A DNA stretch of 42,500 bases. Source: Limnohabitans sp. 63ED37-2 (GTDB lineage: Bacteria > Pseudomonadota > Gammaproteobacteria > Burkholderiales > Burkholderiaceae_C). Shown here in pieces: positions 16,786 through 23,518 of this stretch (within the stretch, counting starts at the first letter, position 1; the number at the start of each line of letters is the position of its first letter). A model generated the notes under the pieces. That model was given only the letters and a program-made list of their open reading frames with translations, did not search any database and was not told the origin of the DNA. The DNA is taken from the NCBI RefSeq assembly GCF_001412535.1, contig NZ_CP011774.1:1-42500 (forward strand), given 5' to 3'. A program made the translations under genes and the position numbers.

Positions 16786-16815
16786 CAAAAAAAAGACCAC
16801 CCGAAGGTGGTCTTT
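16786..16815 (-). terminator. Intrinsic terminator of the TonB-dependent receptor gene
   Basis: Read on the - strand, a 10-bp stem AAAGACCACC / GGTGGTCTTT is capped by a stable TTCG tetraloop and followed by a run of T (the A run at 16786-16794 on the + strand). It lies 34 bases beyond the receptor stop. Confidence 0.92.
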
Positions 16816-16848
16816 GAATTGTTTAACCTTGCTGTAATTGAAGTGGTG

Positions 16849-19134
16849 TCAGAACTGGTATTTCAAACCCACTTTGGCTGAACGACCGTTGATGGAGCGA
16901 GCGGCCATGCGACCATCGTTGATCTCGGTGTAGCCCAGCGTGTTGGTCAGGTTGTAAACACCCAAAGAAGCGATCAAATCCTTGCTGATCGTGTAATTGG
17001 CGAAAGCGTTGACGACCGTGTAAGCAGGCAATGTGGCTTCAAAGGGGGTGCCCTGTGCGTCCTTGGCGCTGGAAGAGCCCACGATGGCCGCGCCCACAGT
17101 GACTGCGCCAGATGAGTAAGTGGGGCTCAACTGGTACACCACTTTGGCTTGACGGTTGGGGGTCAGGCCGCTGCTGACAATTTTGGCATCGGTGACAGTG
17201 ACGCCGCCGTTGATGCGGAACGACCCCATCTTGTAACCGGCTTCGAGTTCGATACCGGAGGCATCGTACTTGTTGGCGGTGCTCTTTTGGGTTGTCGCGT
17301 CGAAGTTGCTTTCGTCGGTCTTGGCCTTGAACACGGTGATGAAGGTGCTCAAATTCCCTTGACGCATTTTGACACCACCTTCGTACTGCTGAACGGTGTT
17401 GATCGGGACAACGCCAGCACCACCGGCCATGGGCACAGCGGCTGAACCGAACATGATGCGGTCGGCATTGAACGCGACGCCTTCGCTGATGCGAGCAAAC
17501 ACAGCCATGTCTTTGTTCAGCTGGTAGTTGGCTCCAAAGGAGTAAGACGTGTTGTTCTTCTTGTAGTTGATGGTTTTGGCGTTGCCTGGACGGAACTCGT
17601 TGTTAACAGCTTGGTTGTAGGAGCCGGTGGCCACTTGACTGTCTTGACGGACGCTGCCATCCAGCGCCCATGGACCTTTTTCCCAACCCACCACTGCGTA
17701 GGGCGATGTGGTGTTGTAGGTCGCGTCGATTGCGCGTGTGCAGCAACCACCCCATACATCAGAGCCCAAGGCCGTGGCACCGTAGCTGTTGGTGCTGCTG
17801 TTGGCCAGCAGAGCTGGATTGTTGTCGGTGGCTTGCATCAAGTATTGGTTGAAGTTCCAGGTCAAACCGACTTTTTGAACATTCAGGAACAAGCCAAAGG
17901 TCGTGTTGATTTTGGCACCATCGGCTTGAGCGAAAGATTTGCTCAACTTGACGTCATTGGTCGTGCTGCCCATGTCATCCATGGAGGTGTTGAACACGGT
18001 ATTGGTGAATGCATTGCCGGTGTAGCTTTGGCCGGCTTTCGGGCCTGTGGCGTATGTGGTGCCTGCTGCGGCGGGGGCGACATCGTCAGCAGGGAACAAG
18101 CCAATGAAACGGCCACTCATGTTGGAGTGACGGAACTTCTCGCTCATTTTCCAGCCGTTGGCCAATTTCAATTCGGCTTCAACGCCAAAGGAATTTTGTT
18201 TGACACGCAGACCATCGTTCACATCGGTGTTGGTGAATGTGTTGTCTTTGGTCAGGGTGCGATCTTTCACCCAGTATGGTGAATACATACTGGCAACTCG
18301 GGGATCGATGCCGGGCAATTCACTGACTTTGCCGTTGGCGATGCGAACGGGGACGGGCATGTACAGGGGACTTTGGTCATCCAAAGATTTGAAATTCAAG
18401 CGAACAAAGCCGTTGTCCAATTCTTGGGTGATGTTGGCCTTGATTTGACCGCCTTGCTTGCTGTTGCCTGTGGCATTGCGAGGACCTTCGCCATTGTGGG
18501 TGTAGCCACCCACAAAGAAACGTGTTTTGTCGCTGAGCTTGCCGCTGTAGTCGAAGTCAAGGCGTTTTTCGTTGTAATTCAAGCCTGTGGTGATGCCAAT
18601 GCTGCCACCTGGCTCATCACCGGTTTTGCTGATGAAGTTGATGATGCCGCCGGGCGCGTTGGTTGCCAAGGTCGAAGCGGAGCCTCCACGAACCACTTCA
18701 AGGCTTTCAACGGAGTTGTCAGCGCGAAGGAACATGTCTGGGGTGGAAAAAGCCACATCGCCAAACAGCATGACGGGCAAGCCATCTTCTTGGAATTGAA
18801 CATAGCGGGATCCGCCAGCCGAGATGGGCAAACCACGCACGGTGACGTTGGCGTTACCACCACCACCGCTGGATTCTGCGCGGATACCGGGGATGGAGCG
18901 CAGGATGTCCGAGGCATTGGTGGGTTGGCCTTGCAGGATCTGTTCAGAAGCGACCGTTGAAATGGAGCTCGACTGCTTCATTTTGCTGGCGCCTGTGGCG
19001 GTGCCTGTGACGACAACTTCGTCCAATTTCAGGGTGTCATTGTTGCTTTGCGCATGGGCCACGCTCAGCTGAAAAATGGCGAGCGCAGCGGCTGCCGCCA
19101 CTTGGGTGGGGGTGGCAATTTTACGGATGGTCAT
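16849..19134 (-). CDS. TonB-dependent outer-membrane receptor, probable sucrose/oligosaccharide receptor
   Basis: This 761-residue beta-barrel receptor starts at the ATG at 19134, chosen because GGAGA lies 8 bases before it and it opens a signal peptide ending SVAHA|Q (cleavage before Q29). An ATG 33 bases upstream lacks both. The TonB box is KLDEVVVTG (36-44). The plug domain includes ASDILRSIPGI, NVTVRGLPIS and EVVRGGSASTLATNAPGGIINF, and the barrel ends in the canonical C-terminal aromatic (VGLKYQF). The segment VQFQEDGLPVMLFGDVAF is found in carbohydrate-type TonB receptors I recognise, rather than in siderophore receptors. Its operators, the facing tonB operon and the phosphorylase/symporter next door indicate a sugar substrate, most likely sucrose, as for SuxA of Xanthomonas. 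Confidence 0.9.
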   Translation of the reverse strand: MTIRKIATPTQVAAAAALAIFQLSVAHAQSNNDTLKLDEVVVTGTATGASKMKQSSSISTVASEQILQGQPTNASDILRSIPGIRAESSGGGGNANVTVRGLPISAGGSRYVQFQEDGLPVMLFGDVAFSTPDMFLRADNSVESLEVVRGGSASTLATNAPGGIINFISKTGDEPGGSIGITTGLNYNEKRLDFDYSGKLSDKTRFFVGGYTHNGEGPRNATGNSKQGGQIKANITQELDNGFVRLNFKSLDDQSPLYMPVPVRIANGKVSELPGIDPRVASMYSPYWVKDRTLTKDNTFTNTDVNDGLRVKQNSFGVEAELKLANGWKMSEKFRHSNMSGRFIGLFPADDVAPAAAGTTYATGPKAGQSYTGNAFTNTVFNTSMDDMGSTTNDVKLSKSFAQADGAKINTTFGLFLNVQKVGLTWNFNQYLMQATDNNPALLANSSTNSYGATALGSDVWGGCCTRAIDATYNTTSPYAVVGWEKGPWALDGSVRQDSQVATGSYNQAVNNEFRPGNAKTINYKKNNTSYSFGANYQLNKDMAVFARISEGVAFNADRIMFGSAAVPMAGGAGVVPINTVQQYEGGVKMRQGNLSTFITVFKAKTDESNFDATTQKSTANKYDASGIELEAGYKMGSFRINGGVTVTDAKIVSSGLTPNRQAKVVYQLSPTYSSGAVTVGAAIVGSSSAKDAQGTPFEATLPAYTVVNAFANYTISKDLIASLGVYNLTNTLGYTEINDGRMAARSINGRSAKVGLKYQF

Positions 19135-19152
19135 TGAGTGGTCTCCAAAATA

Positions 19153-19166
19153 TTGAAACGATTGCA
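19153..19166. promoter_or_regulatory. LacI-type operator-like site close to the receptor start
   Basis: TTGAAACGATTGCA matches TGNAANCGNTTNCA with one mismatch (second base) and carries the shared CGATTGCA half. Its centre is 25 bases upstream of the receptor ATG, so bound repressor would block the leader or ribosome-binding region. Confidence 0.6.
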
Positions 19167-19253
19167 AGCACCCACAATGGACTTTTGCAATGAATGATCC
19201 AGGGTGTCACAAACAAGAGTCACACGATGGATAAATGACATTTTGATAATCTA

Positions 19254-19267
19254 TGAAAACGATTGCA
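19254..19267. promoter_or_regulatory. LacI-type operator in the receptor promoter region
   Basis: TGAAAACGATTGCA is an exact fit to TGNAANCGNTTNCA. It lies 120 bases upstream of the receptor start and 101 bases from the 19153 site, a spacing compatible with looping or dual-site repression. Confidence 0.75.
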
Positions 19268-19449
19268 ATCATCGTTTACGAAATCTTTTCATGGGAGAGG
19301 CTGGGTTTGCGAAGCATTTACCTCTAGAAACAGCCAAAAACTAGGACTTTCCCTAATGTGTAAGATGAGCAACATTCGTGAGATCTCCAGGATTTTTGAG
19401 GGGGCTGGTATTTTCCCTAGGTATCATCAAAGTTGAATTGTGAGTATCA

Positions 19450-19463
19450 TGCAAACGATTGCA
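19450..19463. promoter_or_regulatory. LacI-type operator before tonB
   Basis: TGCAAACGATTGCA fits TGNAANCGNTTNCA exactly, with symmetric flanks (ATGCAA...TTGCAT). It lies 35 bases upstream of the tonB ATG and just before TTTTAATA and the Shine-Dalgarno AAGGAGA, so a bound repressor would block tonB-exbBDD transcription. Confidence 0.78.
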
Positions 19464-19497
19464 TAAAGAAAATTTTAATACAAGGAGAATTGAAACA

Positions 19498-20178
19498 ATG
19501 GACGATTACGCCAGCCGGCAAAGAAAGCCGACCAAGCACCTGATCGGGTTCGGGCTGGTGGTGGTATTGCATCTTTTGTTCTTTTGGGCCATCAGCTCGG
19601 GCTTGGCCCGCACTGTTGTCAAAAAGATCCAGGGTCCGGTTGAGGCGGTCCTGCTGGAAGATACCAAGCCGGATATCCCGCCGCCACCGCCACCGCCACC
19701 GCCGCCCAAAAATGCACCTCCACCACCGCCACCAGCCTATGTCCCGCCGGTGGATGTTCAAGTGACCAATGCGGCGCCATCAGCGAATGCGATTGCAGCG
19801 GTCTCCGCTGTTCCGCCACCTGCACCCGTGGCGCCCACACCTGCGCCAGCACCCGTTGCACCAGCACCTGCACCAGCACCTGTTGTCAAAGCTGAGCCCG
19901 TGCGAGTTGCAGCGGTGGTCAACTCAGCCAATTGCGAAAAGCCCGATTACCCCAGCGCGTCCCGTCGTCTGGAAGAGGCGGGCACAGTGACACTGCGGTT
20001 CCTCGTGGGTGTGGATGGCAAAGTCATCCAGGCCGAGGTGGAGAAATCTTCAGGCTTTAAACGTCTGGATGAAGCGGCCAGAGCCGGTTTGTCGCGCTGC
20101 GCCTTCAAGCCTGCCACCGTCGATGGCAAACCTGAGCAAGGTTGGGCCACCATGAAATACACCTGGCGACTGGAATGA
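19498..20178 (+). CDS. tonB: TonB family energy transducer dedicated to the sugar locus
   Basis: This 226-residue protein has one membrane anchor (residues 15-33). A long proline-rich periplasmic spacer follows: ten consecutive prolines from 61, then PPPPPP, then Ala-Pro repeats to about 128. The C-terminal TonB domain (147-226) includes YPSASRRLEEAGTVTLRF, VDGKVIQAEVEKSSGFKRLD and a final YTWRLE. The start at 19498 is supported by AAGGAGA 8 bases before it. It carries energy from the ExbB-ExbD motor to the outer-membrane receptor, presumably the one encoded divergently. Cysteines at 146 and 201 flank the globular domain and could form a disulfide, as in several TonB proteins of this branch. 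Confidence 0.93.
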   Translation: MDDYASRQRKPTKHLIGFGLVVVLHLLFFWAISSGLARTVVKKIQGPVEAVLLEDTKPDIPPPPPPPPPPKNAPPPPPPAYVPPVDVQVTNAAPSANAIAAVSAVPPPAPVAPTPAPAPVAPAPAPAPVVKAEPVRVAAVVNSANCEKPDYPSASRRLEEAGTVTLRFLVGVDGKVIQAEVEKSSGFKRLDEAARAGLSRCAFKPATVDGKPEQGWATMKYTWRLE

Positions 20179-20241
20179 TCCAGCCGCATAGTTCAAACAT
20201 CCAATAAACGTCAGTTCATCCATTCAGAGGAGTCCCTCCCC

Positions 20242-21039
20242 ATGTTCAAACCATCTTGCAAACACATCTCTATCGCCACTGTCATTGCCACGTTGATGGC
20301 GGCGGGATCGGCCATGGCACAAGCGGCAGATGCGGCCGCAGCCGCCTCCGCCCCCGTGGTCGCCGCAGCGGCCGCAGCCGCAGAAGAAAATCCCTACGGC
20401 CTGAGTGCTTTGTGGGCACAAGGCGATGCTGTTGCGAAAGGCACTCTGCTGATTTTGGTATTGATGAGCATGGCTTCTTGGTATGTCATCTTCACCAAAT
20501 ACGCAGAGCAATCCAAATTGAACAAGCAAGCTAAAGCCGCACAAGAAAGCTTCTGGTCCGCCAACACGGTTGAGCAGGGCAAAGACACTTTGCAAGAAGG
20601 TTCGGCCTTCCGCTTCATTGCCGAGAAGGGTCTGGAGGGCGCTTCTAAGCACACCGGTTTGCTGGGCGCAGTGGACTTCAACGAGTGGGTGACCATGAGC
20701 ATCCAGCGTGCCATTGGCAATGTGCAAAGCCGCATGCAAGACGGCTTGGCGGTCTTGGCCACTGTGGGGTCCACAGCGCCCTTTGTGGGCTTGTTCGGTA
20801 CCGTGTGGGGCATTTACCACGCGCTGGTCAAGATCGGCATCTCTGGCCAGGCCTCGATTGACAAGGTCGCTGGTCCTGTGGGTGAGGCCTTGATCATGAC
20901 CGCCATCGGTTTGGCTGTGGCGGTGCCTGCTGTGCTCGGCTACAACTGGTTGGTGCGTCGTAACAAGGCCGTGATGGAACAAGTCAACGCGTTTGGCTCT
21001 GACTTGCACGCTGTTTTGTTGGGTTCCGCTAAGAAGTAA
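20242..21039 (+). CDS. exbB: ExbB/TolQ/MotA-family proton channel subunit
   Basis: This 265-residue inner-membrane protein has an N-terminal signal-like segment (1-28) and an Ala-rich linker (28-47), then three membrane segments near 66-85, 175-195 and 215-237. The block VLATVGSTAPFVGLFGTVWG (171-190) is the diagnostic MotA/TolQ/ExbB signature. GPVGEALIMTAIGLAVAVPA (211-230) forms the third segment with the conserved channel threonine region. With ExbD it forms the proton-driven motor that powers TonB. GAGGAG precedes the ATG, and the gene lies 63 bases after tonB. The extended N-terminus makes it an ExbB of the longer periplasmic-extension type rather than TolQ. Confidence 0.94.
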   Translation: MFKPSCKHISIATVIATLMAAGSAMAQAADAAAAASAPVVAAAAAAAEENPYGLSALWAQGDAVAKGTLLILVLMSMASWYVIFTKYAEQSKLNKQAKAAQESFWSANTVEQGKDTLQEGSAFRFIAEKGLEGASKHTGLLGAVDFNEWVTMSIQRAIGNVQSRMQDGLAVLATVGSTAPFVGLFGTVWGIYHALVKIGISGQASIDKVAGPVGEALIMTAIGLAVAVPAVLGYNWLVRRNKAVMEQVNAFGSDLHAVLLGSAKK

Positions 21040-21101
21040 ACCCCTTCGTTAAGGGATCGCCTGCACAACAGCGGTCCTGACCGATCACAGAAGGAGCCAA
21101 C

Positions 21102-21515
21102 ATGGCCATGAACGTAGGCGAAGCCGATGACGAGATCATCGGCACCATCAACACCACACCCTTGGTGGATGTGATGCTGGTGCTCTTGATCATCTTCTTG
21201 ATCACCATCCCTGTGGTGACCACCTCTGTCAAGGTGGACTTGCCCAAAGAAAAGAACGTGGTGCGCGAGACCAAGCCCGAAAACGTGATCATCTCAGTGG
21301 ACAAGGCCGGCACCATCTATCTGTATGACACCAAGATCAAGAACAGCAATGATCTGATTGAGCGCATGAAGAAATTCTCGGTGATGAAACCTCAACCCGA
21401 GGTGCAGATCCGGGGCGACGGCCAAAGTGATTTCGAGTCGGTGGGCCGCGTGATGTACGCGGTTCAGCGTGCAGGCATCACCAAAGTCGGCTTCATCACC
21501 GAGCCCGGTAACTGA
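21102..21515 (+). CDS. exbD: ExbD biopolymer transport protein, first copy
   Basis: This 137-residue protein has one N-terminal membrane segment (about 20-40) and a periplasmic domain. The motif NTTPLVDVMLVLLIIFL contains the essential membrane aspartate D23 that carries protons through the ExbB pore. The C-terminal domain EVQIRGDGQSDFESVGRVMYAVQRAGITKVGFITEP has the usual ExbD fold. It follows exbB by 62 bases with the Shine-Dalgarno AAGGAG. It shares the operon with a second, different ExbD 11 bases downstream. Confidence 0.93.
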   Translation: MAMNVGEADDEIIGTINTTPLVDVMLVLLIIFLITIPVVTTSVKVDLPKEKNVVRETKPENVIISVDKAGTIYLYDTKIKNSNDLIERMKKFSVMKPQPEVQIRGDGQSDFESVGRVMYAVQRAGITKVGFITEPGN

Positions 21516-21526
21516 AGGAGCAGAGC

Positions 21527-21952
21527 ATGGGAATGAACGTAGGAACGAGTTCCAGCGACGAGCCAGAAGTCATGATCGACATGAACACCACACCTTTGAT
21601 TGACGTGATGTTGGTGTTGTTGATCATGTTGATCATCACGATCCCGGCGCAGCTGCATTCGGTGAATCTGGACATGCCGGTGCCGACCAATGCGCCCAAG
21701 AAGGCCGATCCGGTGGTGATCAAAATCGATGTGGATGCGGCCAGCGTGATCAATTGGAATGGCACACCCGTCACCCGATCAGAACTGGAAGCGAAGCTGG
21801 CTGAAGCATCAGCGCAGCAGCCGCAACCTGAATTGCACATTCGCTCTCATGCGAAAGCGAAATACGAAGCGGCTGCGGCCGTGATGGCCAATGCACAGCG
21901 CATGGGCTTGACCAAATTGGGCATTGTTGGCTCGGAGCAGTTTGCCAACTAA
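21527..21952 (+). CDS. exbD: ExbD biopolymer transport protein, second copy
   Basis: This 141-residue paralogue of the preceding gene has membrane motif NTTPLIDVMLVLLIMLI with proton-carrying D26 and a periplasmic domain ending ANAQRMGLTKLGIVGSEQF. The two ExbDs share the first residues (M-x-MNVG) and general layout but are clearly diverged, so this is not a recent duplication. Tandem unlike ExbDs are known in TonB systems of Xanthomonas and Caulobacter-like bacteria. Gene order tonB-exbB-exbD-exbD ends here, at a strong terminator. GAAGGAG precedes the start. Confidence 0.93.
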   Translation: MGMNVGTSSSDEPEVMIDMNTTPLIDVMLVLLIMLIITIPAQLHSVNLDMPVPTNAPKKADPVVIKIDVDAASVINWNGTPVTRSELEAKLAEASAQQPQPELHIRSHAKAKYEAAAAVMANAQRMGLTKLGIVGSEQFAN

Positions 21953-22000
21953 AGACGCTCCATCAAGTTGTTCAGTGTGTTTCTTCCAAGGAAACCTTAT

Positions 22001-22032
22001 GCCCCTACCCTCGTGGGTAGGGGCGTTTTTTT
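22001..22032 (+). terminator. Intrinsic terminator of the tonB-exbBDD operon
   Basis: A 10-bp perfect stem (GCCCCTACCC / GGGTAGGGGC, loop TCGT) is followed by G and seven T residues. It separates the operon from the regulator gene that begins at 22067, so the regulator needs its own weak promoter or read-through. Confidence 0.93.
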
Positions 22033-22066
22033 GATTTAACATGGATTGAACTTTGAGAGACCTTGA

Positions 22067-23101
22067 ATGGCAAAAGCAGAACCAGAAAAGCGCAAGATCC
22101 AAATGGCCGATATCGCCCGTTTGGCGGGTGTGTCGACGGCAACCGTTTCCCGAGCCCTCAATGGCAGCTCGTTGATCAACGAAGAAACGCGCTTGCGCAT
22201 CATTGAGTTGGCTCGATCGCTCAACTACACCATCAATCTGGGTGCGCAAAATTTGCGCAAAGGCGACAACACCACGATCGGGGTGGTGATCCCCTACGAC
22301 TCGGCGAATCGGCAAAGCATTTCCGATCCATTTTTTCTGGGCATGCTCGGTAGCTTGGCGGATGCGCTGACCGACCGCCAATATGACATGCTGCTGTCCC
22401 GTGTCGATGCAGACCATCTGGACCGTGTCTCAGCGCTGTACGACTCGGGTCGGGTGGGCGGCATCATTGTGATTGGCCAATGGGGCCACCACGACCAACT
22501 CAATGAATTGGCACGACAGCGCCTGCCTTTTGTGGCTTGGGGGGCGCAGTTGCCCAATCAGTTGTATTGCAGTGTGGGCGGTGACAACGCCAGCGGTGGA
22601 CAGTTGGCCGCAGAACATTTATTGGGATTGGGTCGCCAGCGCATCGCATTCATGGGTGAGAGGTCCTTGCCAGAACCCGAAAAACGGTACGCGGGCTATC
22701 AGAAAGCGTTGCGCAAGGCCGGCATGAAAATGGACCCGGCTTTGTACATTCCTTCGTCTTTCGCCCCCCTTGCAGCACAAGACGCTTTGCGCATGCACCT
22801 GGACCGTCATGGCCTGAACTTTGATGCCTTGGTGGCGGCCAGTGACTTGATCGCCATCAGCGCTTTGGGCGTGTTGCGCGAAAGGGGTTACCGAGTTCCC
22901 GAAGATGTGAGTGTGGTGGGCTATGACGATGTCGAGCCTGCTGCCCACAGCTTCCCTCCCTTGACGACGGTGCGTCAGCCCTTGGATTTGGCCGGTGTTC
23001 ACCTGGTCGACAGTTTGCTGCGCATCATGGCAGGTGAAAAACCCGAATCTGATTTGTTGCCGACCAAGTTGGTGGTCCGTGAATCAACGAAGGCGGTTTG
23101 A
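22067..23101 (+). CDS. LacI/GalR-family transcriptional regulator of the sugar locus
   Basis: This 344-residue repressor has an N-terminal helix-turn-helix MADIARLAGVSTATVSRALN (13-32) and a hinge to about 65. A periplasmic-binding-type effector domain follows (IGVVIPYDSANRQSISDPFFLGMLGSL..., and ASDLIAISALGVLRERGYRVPEDVSVVGYDD). The closing LTTVRQPLDLAGVHLVDSLLRI is the usual LacI/GalR C-terminal core. It stands at the end of the locus whose promoters carry four LacI-type operators, so local regulation of symporter, phosphorylase, receptor and tonB is the straightforward reading, like SuxR in Xanthomonas. The inducer is presumably sucrose or a product. No matching operator is seen before its own start. 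Confidence 0.92.
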   Translation: MAKAEPEKRKIQMADIARLAGVSTATVSRALNGSSLINEETRLRIIELARSLNYTINLGAQNLRKGDNTTIGVVIPYDSANRQSISDPFFLGMLGSLADALTDRQYDMLLSRVDADHLDRVSALYDSGRVGGIIVIGQWGHHDQLNELARQRLPFVAWGAQLPNQLYCSVGGDNASGGQLAAEHLLGLGRQRIAFMGERSLPEPEKRYAGYQKALRKAGMKMDPALYIPSSFAPLAAQDALRMHLDRHGLNFDALVAASDLIAISALGVLRERGYRVPEDVSVVGYDDVEPAAHSFPPLTTVRQPLDLAGVHLVDSLLRIMAGEKPESDLLPTKLVVRESTKAV

Positions 23102-23518
23102 ACGAATCACAAATGGTTGAGGTGGTCGCTTGGCGTCACCCATTTGCCGCTCGCCTGTGATGGACCAATCGCAGTGCTGCACTTGCATCTCTCCCAGCCA
23201 AGTGGCCGCGATGCGCTGGCCGTCGTGTGACTCTTCCAGGGTGAAATCCCGCCCGTCCAGGTCAGCCACCACGGGGTAGCGCAGCGCCCCTTGTGTGAGT
23301 TCACCACGCAGGCTGCCCTGGTGCTCGGGGTGCGGGCCGAGTTGCAGTGACCAGTGAGTGCCTGCGCTGTCCAGTTTTACCGTCCAAACGCCGTGCAGTT
23401 GTTCGGGCTTGAGGTCGGCAGCCGACGGGCAAGCGGGCGGCAAGTTGGTGCAGCCCGCCAGGACAAAAAGTGCGGCCATGCTGGTGATGGCCCAAAGACG
23501 CTGGTGATGTGTGCTCAT
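23084..23518 (-). CDS. Small lipoprotein of unknown function
   Basis: This 144-residue protein has a lipoprotein signal peptide: MSTHHQRLWAITSMAALFVL, then AGC as the lipobox with lipid-acceptor C23. The mature part is a compact, mostly beta-type sequence (LHGVWTVKLDSAGTHWSLQLG, GELTQGALRYPVVADLDGRD, CDWSITGER) that looks lipocalin-like or META-like, but I do not recognise the family. Its ATG overlaps the rep helicase stop (ATGA), so it is translationally coupled to rep. Its 3' end overlaps the convergent regulator gene by 18 bases. An outer-membrane location is likely since residue +2 is Thr, not Asp. Confidence 0.72.
   Translation of the reverse strand: MSTHHQRLWAITSMAALFVLAGCTNLPPACPSAADLKPEQLHGVWTVKLDSAGTHWSLQLGPHPEHQGSLRGELTQGALRYPVVADLDGRDFTLEESHDGQRIAATWLGEMQVQHCDWSITGERQMGDAKRPPQPFVIRSNRLR

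Larger units (their letters stand above)
19168..19497. promoter_or_regulatory. Divergent control region between the TonB receptor and tonB
   Basis: This 330-base gene-free stretch is more AT-rich than its surroundings and serves both divergent transcripts. Besides the LacI-type operators at 19254-19267 and 19450-19463 (and 19153-19166 just outside), it has two copies of TTTCCCTA (19348-19355 and 19412-19419), a word also present inverted before the Bug gene. Two classes of site suggest that a second regulator acts here beside the LacI protein. No reliable -35/-10 pair could be singled out. Confidence 0.6.

Noticed and set aside
19788..19795. Extra CGATTGCA inside tonB
   Set aside because: The other half-site is absent and it lies within coding sequence; probably chance.
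19678..19880. Cytosine-rich repeats CCACCG and GCACCTGC
   Set aside because: These encode the Pro-Ala spacer of TonB and are not a CRISPR or independent tandem repeat.
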